The notes under the pieces were generated by a model that was not told the DNA's origin, made no database searches, and saw nothing but the letters and a program-made list of their open reading frames with translations. From Cephalopachus bancanus (lineage: Eukaryota > Chordata > Mammalia > Primates > Tarsiidae): a DNA stretch of 64,000 bases. A program made the position numbers and the translations under genes. Positions 52,216 to 63,845 of this stretch are shown in pieces. The stretch covers positions 1,488,001 through 1,552,000 of the forward strand of contig JAPVLO010000097.1 of the NCBI GenBank assembly GCA_027257055.1, read 5' to 3'. How positions within the stretch are numbered: position 1 is the stretch's first letter; each line of letters opens with the position of its first letter.

Positions 52216-54535
52216 ATGCCATCTCCCAAATATGACACCTTGACATTTGAGAAACCAATAGAATAAAAGAGCGCCACTCTCACTGTTCCTCATCTGTCAT
52301 TCCCTGAAGTAGGTTATAAAACCTAGGAAGGTCTTCTTTCTCTTTTCTCCTCTGAAGAGTCTCATGTGAAAGGAGTCCTGCCCTATAACTGCAGAAAAAC
52401 TCCAAGAACTTGAACAAACAGACCATATCAAATTCCTTTCAGCTTATTACCATTAGATCATATCCTTTTGTCCTCCAATCATACTTCTGCATGACAGTTC
52501 ACAGCAATACAATTTTCCCGTGGTCTTTTGGTCTTTTTTTTTGTTTGAAGTCTCCCATGACATATACAGCTTATGTTCAAAAATTTTGTTACGCTTTTTT
52601 TCCCTTATTAATCTCTCTTTTGTTATGAGGAGTCAGCCATAAATCTTATAATGGATGACAAAAGAAATCTGTTTTCTCTACACAGCCAGGTTTTAGAAAT
52701 TTTGCTTTATAGGCACTGGGACTTTGTTTCCTCTGCACAATTTGAAGAAAACCAAAATACCTATTTTAACAAGTTAACAGGTTTCTTCATATATGTGTAG
52801 ATGAACATATTGATCTTAGGAATGCTATTTTTATCATGTCACAAAAACTTATTGAAAGAAGACAGAATGATCATAAGCAGAAAATTTAGGGCTAGGATAA
52901 TTCCTGGGAAGGAAGTGTGAATTGAGACAGAAGGTGGAAAAATAAGGAAATGTCTGGAAACAATATATGAAGATCTAGAAGACTAAACAGAAGTTTGGCA
53001 ACACACTAGCATTGAGCCAGAAGGAGCTGGAAGAGCGACAATGAAACCACTGGGTACCCAGGATAGGGCCCCAAGGGACAGATAATTTTATGGAATTCTG
53101 TATTTATAACGAGGGGAGAGGAGAGTTAGCTTAGAGTGCCAGTTTAGGAAAAGCGATCCTCCTCGAAACATGAAGTTATATCTGAAATACAGACAGGAAT
53201 AATCTCGCTTTCATGAAGAACTCAAAAAATAACCTATTTGGGCTGGAGCTAAACCACGTTAGGAATGAGAAAGTAAGTTCTGCCAAATCCTTAGAATGGG
53301 TTCTTTTCTAGTAATTTGCCAACATGTCTGCTACAACATGTCTGCTACACTGATAAAGGTAAATCTTTCACTCTTTGTGGTTGGTTGCTCCTAATGGAAG
53401 AGTAATAAAAAATGTTGAAATATTAAGCTGAATGTCAAGATGAAATTAAATTGAAGAACTGCCTCTATTCCCTTAGATAACTGTAGCATTGATAGACTAA
53501 AAAGCACCATTCTTGTGAAGGAGATTTTGACATATTCAAATTGTTTTATCCTGTAGACAGCTTCACTTTGGGTATGAATGACAAACAACTTCTCATTTCA
53601 GGGTGTAATGATTCATGTTAATTTTATGTTGGAGATATAGGTGATTTAAGCGAAGTTATGTTTAAACTCCTATTTCTGACTATGTCTGTGATCGTTGATT
53701 AATTCAAGGAGTTTGTTTCTTCTATGGGAATAGTCAGTTGCTAAATGATCACTGCAATTTATACACAGGCATTCAGAATTGTATTAGTAAGTCCGAATGA
53801 CCATTTAAAACCACCAAATTTAAATGGCCTTTCACGACTGAACAATTGCTTGGTTCTCAGTGATATCAAAACCAAAAAAGTATAATCAATAGGTTGAGAA
53901 GTTAATTTAGGGCAGAACTAATGAGGTATAGTTTTGAACACATTGCAATCAATTTCAGTAGCTTTCAGCTCTTTAAAATTATTGAAATAAAAAATTAGGG
54001 AGTGTTTAAAATCCATTTTAAGTTCCCTTAATAGCAATGTTACAATATATTAAGGATAGCTGCTATTAGCTCTTACAATTACTCTACATTTATCACAGTA
54101 ATTATGAACGTGCTATTGTATTTACTGTTACGTTAATTTGCTTATAAATGCCAAAAATGGTTTTAATGAAATACTTCTTTGTTGGTAAGAACACATTTAG
54201 TATAAGTATACTGAAATTTCATAATTTGTTACAACATTAATATGTAATCATTATAGAGTAAAATGTTAATACTAAAAAATGAATAAAAATTCAATCTAAA
54301 GTATTAACATTTATTAGATGGGTAATTGTAATTTATATTGACATAATATAATTTTGCTTAGAAATTACTGATTAATTAATTTTGCTTATTCATTTTGAGG
54401 AAAGATCTTACTTCTCAGGCAATTTTTTTGACTTTAGGAAAATATTTTCTTGTTTGTGACAGAAACAATATATTAAATGACTTATGTTTCTCCCAATCTG
54501 ATACTTTCCTTGGCAGAAACTGCTTGATTCTTTAG
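52216..54535. other. Intergenic, no recognised element
   Basis: About 2.3 kb, AT-rich. 52220-52500 may be a degraded LTR, but no family was assigned. Confidence 0.45.
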
Positions 54536-54539
54536 AACT

Positions 54540-54735
54540 CCCTTAGCCAATCCCAGTGCCACATGTAGCTTTGAGCACTTGACCCTTGACCGATATGAAC
54601 TAAGAAGTGCTGATCTAGATTTTTGAAGACTTAGTATGGCTAAAGGGATGCAAAATATCTTATTCATATTGTTTTATTGATTACATGTTGAAATAATAAT
54701 ATGTTGATATATTGATGTAAATAAAGATGAGAACT
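54540..54735. mobile_element. hAT-type MITE fragment
   Basis: 'gtgccacatgtagctttgag', 'agacttagtatggctaaag' and 'attacatgttgaaataataa' follow the order of a common hAT-Charlie MITE. Confidence 0.6.
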
Positions 54736-54872
54736 AGTTTGCAGAGGTGGACGGCAGTTAGTACGGTAGGACCCTGAGAGCTATGGTAAGGATTTAAAAA
54801 TTTTTTCATAACTAAGAACACATTAACAGGTTTTGAGAAGATGATAAAATCAGTTTTTAAAGACAGTATTTG

Positions 54873-55140
54873 AGACCAGGTGTAACGGTGGCTAACAACT
54901 ATAATCCTAGCATTTTGGGAGTCCAATGTGGGAGAATTCCTGGAGCTCAGGCGTTCAAGACCAGCCTAGGCAACGTATCAAGACCCTATCTCTATAAAAT
55001 ATCAAAAAATTAGCTAGGCATGGTGGTGTAGGCCTGTAGCTACTTGGAAGGCTGAGGCAGAAGGATTGCCTGAGCCCAGGAGGTAAAGCGATGATCCTGC
55101 CATAGCACTCCAGCCTGAGTGACAGAGTGAGACCACGGCT
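54873..55140 (+). mobile_element. Alu (sense), diverged
   Basis: 'gaccaggtgtaacggtggc' to 'gacagagtgagaccacggc'; the tail has become a CA/TA-rich stretch (55141-55190). Confidence 0.88.
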
Positions 55141-55374
55141 CACAAACATACACATACATGCAGATACACGTACACACACATGCACACAAGAGCATTTGGT
55201 TTCTGTGAGAAGAACGAAAGGAGGGCAAGAGTGAGATCACTGTGGAAAAACTGGAACTGTTGTGTTCATTCAGGGTTGAGTGCCAGGGGTGGAGATGAAC
55301 AGAAATTTATTTTGAAGATGGCATTAATGAACTAACAAAAGACATGTGATGATGAAATTATACATCAGTTTGAT

Positions 55375-55778
55375 TGGTCCATGGGGTGCCCAGATATTTG
55401 GTCAGATATTATTCTGGAAGTGTCTGTGAGGGTGTTTTGGGATGAGATTAGCATTTGAATTGGCAGACTGAGTAAAGCAGATTGCTCTCCCCAATGTGAG
55501 TGAGCCTTATCTAATCAGCTGAAGGCATGAATAGAACCAAAAGGCTGACTGTCCTCCAAGTAAGAGAGAATTCTTCCTGCTGGACAGATTTCAGACTGGA
55601 GGCATCAAGTTTTGCCTGCCTTCAGACTCAGATGAAAACATCGGTTCTTTCTGGGCCTTGGGCCTGCTGGCCTGTGGATGGGAATGAATCCACTGGCTTT
55701 CCTGGGCTTGCCCATTCACCCTGCAGATCTTAGAACTTTCTGACCTTCATAACATGTGCACCAGTTTTTTGTGATAAA

Positions 55779-55832
<54 letters not shown>

Positions 55833-55870
55833 TATTGCTTCTGTTTCTCTGGAGAATCCTGATTAATACA
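55375..55870 (+). mobile_element. Old LTR-like repeat carrying a (CA)n run
   Basis: 'tccatggggtgcccagatat', 'gtctgtgagggtgttttggg', 'gactgagtaaagcagattgc' and the ending 'ctgtttctctggagaatcct' form a well-known mammalian repeat unit; family name not certain. Confidence 0.6.
55780..55831 (+). repeat. (CA)26 microsatellite
   Basis: Uninterrupted CA dinucleotides by eye. Confidence 0.98.
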
Positions 55871-57029
55871 ATCAAGAATCTAAAATGTGCTTATAAAAAG
55901 ACCTACTGAGGAAAAACTCAGTTTGTTTAGCATGCAATGTCCAAGTTTGCTCCCTCTTATGACTCTCTTAAAGCTCAGTGTCTCTAAGTATACAGCTTTG
56001 CACAATATCAGGAACTTATTGAGTTGGGTTTTACATAACAAAAACAACCCTCGGAAAAACCTTTACCTTACATGTCTTCTAAAAGCACAGGGTCATCACA
56101 AGAACTCATTGACCTTACTTATTTGCTATCACAGAGAGAACTGTGTTTTACAGGGTTGAAGGTGATTTTGCGTGCTACGCTATTAATCTTTATGAGCCCA
56201 ATGAGCACCAATGTTCAACAAGAGAGTAAAGCTAATTATCCAAAGATATGGGGGGAAATATCTGTGCCTTTCATGACTTTTATCTATTCTGCCTACTTGG
56301 AACCTTTGAATCCAAGCTGCATCTCACCCAGTGGCATGCTTAGAAAAATGAACACAGCTCAGACATTTTTACTTTGAAAACTTCAGTCACTATTTAACAT
56401 TCCATCTTCATATACTGTCTACATTGTTAAATTGCCTGAAACTGCAGAGCAGTCAAGCAGTACACAAATTAAGCCACAAAGTAATCGGATTTCAATCACT
56501 AAATATTCACAGCTCAATTAAGTTATTTACTGAGATGTTTGTCTTAGCCGTTGAGATCGTCACATATTTATAGCCACTTCACACTAACCTTTTAAAAAAT
56601 TCTGATGTGGATATAAAAAGTCACGTTTGTTTTATAAGATAGGTTAAAGTTATGGCTCCAGGTATTTAAAAATGAATAAAAAGTCAATTACCTTCAAGTT
56701 TTTCAAGAGTATGATTTGGTATCCATAATAGAAAGCTGACTACAAATTGCCTGATTATGCTTTTGTTGCCAAAAAAGAGTATTTAAAAAAAAAATGTGAT
56801 CCAAGTTACAATCTAATCTTCTGTTCTTGCTTCCATTTTGCGATGTTATAGATGGTTCATATTTCCCAGATTCAGCACTTCTATATTCTGCTTCATACTC
56901 AACCATAAAATTCTGAGAGTAGCTCTGGATAACTATGTTCAATTTAACTTTTGAAGTTTCATTTCCCTCACAGCCATGACGGGATAATAATAGCTACCTA
57001 AGTGTGGTTCCAAGGTTCATCTGATAACA
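55871..57029. other. Intergenic, no recognised element
   Basis: AT-rich; open frames to about 100 codons with no domain. Confidence 0.45.
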
Positions 57030-57320
57030 GTAAAAAACACTTGCGTGTTTGCTAAAAAGTATGTGCTAATATATTTGTAATACGTGATAACAATGGCTAA
57101 AGGCCTTGCTAAGAATTAGACACCATTGAAAGTACTTTACAAATACCTCCTTTGATCTTTACAAAAACCCTGTCTCTAATATTCATTGATAAGTAAGAAA
57201 CATTTAGTCTTGAAAATGTTAATTGCTTAGCCTAGTATTACACAACAAGAGGAAGGGTAGAATATTCTAACTAGGCCTGTCTGAATCCAGAGACTAAGCT
57301 CCTAAATACTGCACTTTATT
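57030..57320 (-). repeat. MIR (antisense)
   Basis: 'gaaagtactttacaaatacc', 'gatctttacaaaaaccctg', 'cctagtattacacaacaaga' and 'gtctgaatccagagactaag'. Confidence 0.6.
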
Positions 57321-57349
57321 GCTTCTCTTATATCAAATAATGGGACTCA

Positions 57350-57775
57350 CCATATTAGTTTCTTATTGCTGCTGAAACCAATTGCCACAAATTTAGTGGA
57401 TTAAAACAACACAAATTTATTATCTTAGACTTTGCCTGTCTGAATTTTGAAATGGTTGCTACGGGGTTAAAATCAAAGGCTGAGTTTCTTCTAGAGATCG
57501 CAGGGGAGAATCCATTCCTTGCCATTTCCAGTTTCTTGAGGCTACCCATATTCCTCTGCCTCTGTGTTCCTTCTTCTCTGACCCTCTTGCCTCCCTCTTA
57601 TGAGAACCTTTGTGATTACATGGAACCCACCCAGATAATCCAGAGAGATCTCCTTATCTCAGGACCCTTCATTTAATCACTCCTGCAAAGTCCTTTTTGC
57701 CATATAAAGTAACATAGTCTCAGGCTCTGAGGATTAGCATCCATGCGGGGCCACTATTTTGCCTTCCACACCCAC
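57350..57775 (+). mobile_element. Common mammalian LTR-like repeat, family unresolved
   Basis: 'attagtttcttattgctgct', 'gtggattaaaacaacacaaa', 'cttatctcaggacccttc' and 'gccactattttgcc' in the order of a widespread repeat. Confidence 0.65.
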
Positions 57776-58523
57776 ATTGAAACAAACCAAGAAAAAATAC
57801 ATTTAGACTTGGAAAATGGCTGCAAAGTCTATGTATGGCCATACAGTATCTTCTTTAGAGTGATACAGTACAATTCAATTGGTATTTTTATGATGGAAAC
57901 TTGAGTAGCTATGGCCACTGCACTCCTTGAATCTGCAGGTTGCTTATTTTGTACAGTGGGAATGTAGAACTTTACTTTCAAGGATCCTACTAGGAGATGA
58001 ATTCCTTCATCCACACACCAGCTGTGGAGGGCAACTGTCTCTCAGTTTTCATTTATCATAATCATATGTTATCGTCATATCACGCCATTGAAAATTTCCT
58101 GCACAAAATACCTATGGTGCAGAGACCATATACTTCATTACCAAATATAAGCACTCCATCTAAGGCAAGGGGACAAAAGAGAATTGAATCTATGTCTTTA
58201 TTTTCATGTGTCTCAGCATTAGAACATTGAGAATATTATGAAGACATTTAGGGTACTAGAAAATATTTATGGGGATGAAAGAAAAAATTAACTAAGCATT
58301 TTTTCATTGTTTGTAGTCCTGGAAAATAAATCTAAGATATCTAATCGATTACATCTTTAAAAAGTGATACGTATTAATTTTTCTATGAGTGACTCAAAGG
58401 GAAAAAAATAACAGTATCATAATTACTTTTTCAGTTCTTAACAAATTCCTGTCCTTCGTCCCATCCCACAAAATTGTAATACAAGTAACAATTTTTGCAT
58501 TACATTCTGTGGGATTAATTTCA
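57776..58523. other. Intergenic, no recognised element
   Basis: AT-rich. Confidence 0.45.
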
Positions 58524-58808
58524 ATTTTTTTTTTTTTTGAGTCGGAGTCTCACTCTGTTGCCCAGACTGGAGTGCAGTGGCTGCTCCCGGCCACTGCAGC
58601 CTCGACCTGCTGGGCTCCGGTGATCCTTCCACCTCAGGCTTCCAAGTAGCCGGAATTACAGGCATGTGCTACCACTCCTGGCTGATTTTTTTTTTTTTTT
58701 ATTTATTGTGGAGATGAGGTCTCGCCAAGTTGCCCAGGCGGGTCTTGAACCCGCGGGATCAGGCAATCCACTCACCTGAGCCTCCCAAAGGCGCGGGATT
58801 ACAGGCTG
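58524..58808 (-). mobile_element. Young lemur-type Alu (antisense), 5' end missing
   Basis: T run to 'ggattacaggctg', where the usual 'agccaccgagcccggc' end is lacking. Slightly 5'-truncated. Confidence 0.93.
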
Positions 58809-58817
58809 CAATTTTTT

Positions 58818-58955
58818 TAACCTTCCTTCTTTTCTTCCCTCCCGTCCTCTTCATGTTTCCCCTCCCTCTCTCTTCCCCTCCCTCTCTCTTTCCCTCCCTC
58901 ACTTCCTCCCTCCCTCTCTCCCTCCCTTCTTTTCTTCTCTCTTTCCTTCTTTCAC
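58818..58955 (+). repeat. Pyrimidine-rich tract
   Basis: About 140 bases of nearly pure C/T. Confidence 0.9.
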
Positions 58956-59919
58956 AGTATCTCTGTGACATATTTAAGAACATATTACTGTGTAAAGGCA
59001 CATGATAAGAATCTCTTTATGTCCTCTTACCTAAGATTAATATGGCACTAAATTTTCCACCAGACTTAAATATGGAAGCTTTTTTTTTTTTTCCCTCTGT
59101 AACTGGGGCATGATATTGACCAATTCTAATTCTGGCACCAAGCACTTCTTAGTTTAGAAAAACTAAAGGAAGAGAAGGGTTTTGCCCCTGAATATCTTTC
59201 AAAACAGAGAGATAGCACAATGCACACAAGAAATCCCTCCACTTCATGGAGGGTAAACCTGTGGAGGCTGAGGGAAGAGGAAGGACCTTGAAGGTTAGGA
59301 GGGAAAATGAGAGAGCAAGGAAGGGTAGAAGGGCTTCAGACACCACTGAGGAGGGTGTTATACAGAGATCAGGACCCTTGAGGAATGAGAACCAGACCTG
59401 CTTACCATTTGAGGAATAGGAAGGTGAGCGGCGAAGATTCTGTGCCCAAGGAGAATGATGTGCATGTGTGACCCAGGGCGTGAGCCTGAGTTTAAGAGTT
59501 TTTTCTGGATCTACCTCTTCTGGGCTACTGAGGTGCAAAATTGAGGTTTTGTTGTTGTTATTGTTTTTGTTTTTTCTTTATAGATGGGCTGTCTTGACTT
59601 TCTGATGTGGGGTGTATAGTAAAGGGGTTTACACAAGTGTTAAAATTATTCTACATTATATTCAAAGCAAAAATGCTTGGTTGGTGAAGGGATCAGAACA
59701 TGATTTGATCTGTCAGTGAAAAAAATGTTATTGTCATATTTTCTTCTTGGTGGCTGACAATACTGATTACTTCCTATAACACGAGAAATGTGGGAGCTGA
59801 TAAATGGATGCTGGTTTCTGCATCCCACACTGCCTTCTAAGTTGCTGAGTCATCCTGCAATGGCATTAGCCTGATTTTCTCTGAGATAAGATATTAAAAA
59901 GTCTTACTTTCTGGCCATT
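58956..59919. other. Intergenic, no recognised element
   Basis: Includes a 129-codon open frame on the minus strand (59149-59538) with no recognisable domain. Confidence 0.45.
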
Positions 59920-60062
59920 GCCTTACTAGACTCTGGTGTGGCCATGTGCTCTTTGAGCTATAGTTGCCACCATGCCTTCTAGTTTGGCCCCCTTCCCTGC
60001 CTTGGGGAGGTGAATCTCCTCTTTCTCTAATTTACTTTTTAAATAAACTATATTTTCCAATT
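59920..60062 (+). mobile_element. Fragment related to the LTR-like block at 25840-25990
   Basis: 'ctctggtgtggccatgtgct', 'ttggggaggtgaatctcctc' and 'actttttaaataaact' recur with small changes near 25862-25975. Confidence 0.6.
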
Positions 60063-60411
60063 AAAAAAGTCTTACTTTCTTTTCAGGAAAAATGAAAGTT
60101 TCTAATGGGAGCTGAGAGCATTTTAGAGGTTAGGGAAAATGTATTTGTTTTTTAAACTTTCAATAGAATGGCAACATAATTTAATGCAATTATTTTCATC
60201 TCTCACATTTTGTGCTTTCCTATAATGAGGCCTAAACCTCTAGTCTTCTAGTCTTTACTTGCTAACATGTTTACCTTGTAATTAGACTGAGAATAAGGAC
60301 TGATATTTCAGCATGTATTACATAATAAAGATTAAACAAGGATCTCTTGGCCAAATAATTAAAAGTAAACTATCTTTTGCCTTCTCAGAGGTTCAAGTTA
60401 ATAGACTATTA
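60063..60411. other. Intergenic, no recognised element
   Basis: AT-rich. Confidence 0.45.
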
Positions 60412-60868
60412 TGAATTAAATTGTAATGTACCTTTCCCCCCAAAATATGTTGAAGTCCTATTCCCCATTACTTCACAATGTGACTTTAGGTCACTGCAGA
60501 TGTAATTAGTTAAGGTGAGATCACACTGGAATAATGTGAACTCCTAATCCAATATGATTGATGTCCTTATAAGAAGATAGTCAAATAAAGACAGAGACAC
60601 ACAGGGAAATTGCCATGTGCCAATGAAGGCAGAGATTAAAGTGCCACATCTGCAAGGCAAGAAATAATGAAGATCACCAGCAACTACCAGAATCTAGGAA
60701 GAGGCAAGGAGGAACTGTCCCCCCCAGGTTTCAGAGGGAGTACAGCCCTGCTAATTCCTTGATGTCAGATTTCTAGGCTTTGAAATTGTGAGATAATAAG
60801 TTTTTGTTGTAAGCTATCCAGTTTGTGGTACTTATAAGTATCTATGCCAACCAAGGAAACTAACACAG
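60412..60868 (+). mobile_element. MaLR (MLT1/MST-like) LTR
   Basis: 'aaatatgttgaagtcctatt', 'ctaatccaatatgattgatg', 'ccttataagaagatagtc', 'tgagataataagtttttgtt' and 'accaaggaaactaacacag' span the full MaLR LTR layout. Confidence 0.85.
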
Positions 60869-60924
60869 ATGCTCCCTGTGATATTTCTTTTCTTTTTCCA
60901 ATTTCTTTTTCTCACTTTTTCTTT

Positions 60925-61010
60925 CCTTTCCTTCCTTCCTTCCTTCCTTCCTTCCTTCCTTCCTTCCTTCCTTCCCCTTCCTTCCTCTCTCTCTCTCTCT
61001 CTCTCTCTCC
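60925..61010 (+). repeat. (TTCC)n(TC)n microsatellite
   Basis: More than ten TTCC units followed by about twelve CT units. Confidence 0.97.
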
Positions 61011-61059
61011 CCCTCTCTCCTACCCCCACTCCTTCCTTTCCTTCCCTTCCTTCCTTTTC

Positions 61060-61380
61060 TTTTTTTTTTTGAATCTGGGTCTCGCTCTCTCACCCAACCT
61101 GAAAGGCATGACTCTCTCACCCAGCCTGAAAGGCATGACACTATCATGGTTCACTACAACCTTGACCTCCTGGACTCAGGCGATCCTCCTGCCTCAGACT
61201 TCCAAGTAGGTGGGACTATAGGCACACACTGCCACATCCAACTAATTTTTCTATTTTTGTGTAGATACGAGGTCTCTTTGTGCTACTTAAACTGATCTTG
61301 AACACATGGGCTTAAACAATCTTTGCACCTTGGCTTCCCAAGTTGCTGGGATTACAGGCATGAGCCACAATACCCTGCTG
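61060..61380 (-). mobile_element. Alu (antisense) with internal 27-bp duplication
   Basis: T run, then 'ctctctcacccaacctgaaa' (61085-61111) repeated with one change at 61112-61138. It ends 'gagccacaataccctgctg'. Old. Confidence 0.88.
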
Positions 61381-61751
61381 AATATTTCTCAATTATAAGT
61401 CTGACAAAGTCTTAAAGAATATTCCTATCATAAACTAGTATATTTTAGAGACAAAGTTATCATAAACTTATCTAGACCAGTTTAGGGAATTTTTTTGTTG
61501 TTGATTTCATTGCTTTCTGCAGATATCAACAGACTTTAGTGATTGGAAGTAAGTGATGGCTTTGGATTTCCTACATAACCATCCAGTTGATGTATATTAA
61601 AGTGAGGCAAGTTTCAGACCAAATTCTGCATATGTGAAAGCATATATGAGAGAGTAAGCAAAAACAAAGAAACCACAAAAATTTTTTTTGTTGTTCCCGT
61701 AAGCTCTGTGAGGTCCCAGCTCTCAGCCTTTTAAAAAATTGATAAGTATCT
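61381..61751. other. Intergenic, no recognised element
   Basis: AT-rich. Confidence 0.45.
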
Positions 61752-62035
61752 AGCCGGGCTCAGTGGCTCAGCCTGTAATCCCGTGCTTTGGGAGGCCGAG
61801 GTGAGTGAATTGCCTGAGCCTGTGGGTTGAGACCCACCTGGGCAGCGAGACCTCATCTCTACAATAAATCAAAAAATCAGCCGGGCGTGGTAGCGCATGC
61901 CTGTAATTCCGGCTACTTGGAAGGCTGAGGTGGAAGGATCACCAGAGCCCAGCAGGTCGAGGCTGCGGTGGCCGGGAGTGGCCACTACACTCCATTCTGG
62001 GCGACAGAGTGAGACCCCAACTCAAAAAAAAAAAA
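61752..62035 (+). mobile_element. Young lemur-type Alu (sense)
   Basis: 'gccgggctcagtggctcagc' to 'gaccccaactcaaaa'. Near-consensus. Confidence 0.95.
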
Positions 62036-62071
62036 TTGTTTAGTATCACTTGAGACAGATGCAACAATATT

Positions 62072-62582
62072 CTAGAGTAGAGGTGTACAACCTTTTGGAT
62101 TCCCAGGGCCACATAAAGAGGAATTGTCTAGGGCCACACACAAATTATATAATATAGTTAGTGTATACACATAATAAAACCTCTTTTATTTTTTTATATT
62201 TTTTATTATAAGTTTAGAAAAATGAGAACAATATAAAACTAGTAGGAAATTTGACCTTGTTTTTGTAAGACTAATCTATTAATGACTGGTTCGATGGAAG
62301 GGTTGCAATTTTTAGTGAGTTCTCAAGGTGTTCGTCAGAAATGTTTGTTATTTTGCTCCTCATGTGCTTCATAATTGGAAACAGCTACTTACAAATGTAA
62401 TGCTGCCAAAAAGTGATGTCACAAGTCATGACTGTGAACTTCAAAAATGGAACTATACATGGGGTTATGAAGAAAATAAACACCAAAACCCACATGACAT
62501 TAAAAGATTTTGTGGGGCCACATTACTATCCTGGGCAACATGCAGCCTGTGGGCTGTGGGTTGGCCATGGCTGTTTTCTAGT
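62072..62582. mobile_element. hAT-type non-autonomous DNA transposon
   Basis: The left end 'gaggtgtacaacctttt...agggccaca' and right end 'gtggggccacatta...gttggccatgg' are opposed hAT-Charlie ends ('ggccaacc' type). No transposase inside. 'ttctag' occurs at both flanks. Confidence 0.65.
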
Positions 62583-63110
62583 ATTTTCTCTCAAACTTAA
62601 AAAAAAATCTTATGACACTCTCAATAGTATCATTGTGGTGAAAAGATGAAGTTGCCTAAAGCCAGAGATGCTCGACCCATTAGATTTGGCCACCACAAGA
62701 GGCCTGAAGTTCAGACTTCTTTGTATGTTTCCAAGCAGAAGGCTGAACAGAGTTGTAAGTTATAAGCCTTAGTTCTGAGGAGATAGGCTGCTGGGTTTGT
62801 TAGATTCTTAGATCATGCTTATGCCAGAGCCAAGGGGCTACAATGTGTTTCTGGTCAATCTACATACCTTGGACATTACTCATTTTGTCAATTGAATGCC
62901 ATTTCTAGATCTTTCATGTCAATTCATACCCTTTAGTGCTTATGATAAATAAATACAAAGTTTTTGTAGAAGTCATCTCTGGATTGAAGATTCCTGCTGT
63001 GAGTATTTATAATGCTAACCAGCCATCCTGGAATGTGTAATCCTTGTTAAAGTAGTGAGTGTACATTCTATCTAATTGCCATAGGGTAAACTATTACACA
63101 GTATTTCTAG
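62583..63110. other. Intergenic, no recognised element
   Basis: AT-rich. Confidence 0.45.
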
Positions 63111-63149
63111 TCAGGTATTTTAAAATAAATTTTAAAAGTATATTAGAGT

Positions 63150-63271
63150 TAATAGATTCATCTATTCAATAAATATTTCTTGAACATTCTGTGTGCTAGG
63201 CACTATGCTAGTCCAGACTCTATCTAGCATAGTGCCTAGCGCACAGTAAATGTTCAGGAAATATTTATATA
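63150..63271. repeat. Inverted pair of L2/MIR 3' ends forming a long hairpin
   Basis: The left arm (63168-63211, ending 'gtgctaggcactatgctag') is complementary to the right arm (63224-63271, starting 'ctagcatagtgcctagc') over about 44 bp with few mismatches and a 12-base loop. Confidence 0.8.
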
Positions 63272-63273
63272 TT

Positions 63274-63315
63274 ACCTAGTGGCAGAAGTATAAAACATGC
63301 TTTCTGCCACTAGGT
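63274..63315. repeat. 14-bp perfect hairpin
   Basis: 'acctagtggcagaa' (63274-63287) and 'ttctgccactaggt' (63302-63315) are exact complements with a 14-base loop. Confidence 0.9.
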
Positions 63316-63589
63316 TGCTTAAAATCTAGTGCTGGCTCTATAGATGTTAAACTGTCAGTGACTTGTGTTTCTGTGTGCCCTTGGAAGTTGTCTGGATACT
63401 CCAAACCTGGATAGGGTAAACGAAAAATTCAGTGCAAATGCATTTCCAGCGTCATACATTTGCGATCTTCCTCAATTCTCCTAAGTTTCTTTGTAGTAAA
63501 TAATGTACTCCATTTTTTCTTGGTGTTTATCGCCAATAGCTTTTAAGTTTTATGCCACATTTTCTTCCTTACATCAGGGTAGATTGATA

Positions 63590-63845
63590 CAAAAGCCCAG
63601 ATTCTCCTTTCTCTGGCACTGCTGGAAATCATACAAGTCCCTATCTACCTGTGGGATCTCTCCCCTTTACCCCACCTACTAACCACAATAAAAACCCATG
63701 CCAGCCCACTTTCCTTGCACTCTCAATACTTGTCAGACTAGCAGGGGAGGCCTGAAAGCCCTGAAAGCCTTATTATGTGACTAATGAAACTTTTTGCACC
63801 TTCTTAGTGTACATCAATCTCAACATTCAAACTAAATTTGGGATG
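63590..63845 (+). mobile_element. Possible ERV LTR 3' part
   Basis: 'ccacaataaaaacccatgcc', 'ctctcaatacttgtcagact' and 'caacattcaaactaaatttg' followed by 'ggatgggggtcc' resemble an LTR end and leader. No coding sequence seen. Confidence 0.35.

Noticed and set aside
55780..55831. (CA)n run as a functional Z-DNA or regulatory element
   Set aside because: It sits in a repeat position where such runs commonly expand; no evidence of function.
59149..59538. 129-codon minus-strand open frame
   Set aside because: The composition looks like translated non-coding DNA. No motif, no neighbouring exon signals.
60832..61209. Low-complexity open frames over the (TTCC)n/(TC)n tract
   Set aside because: Translated microsatellite on both strands (Leu/Pro/Ser or Arg/Lys/Glu/Gly runs).
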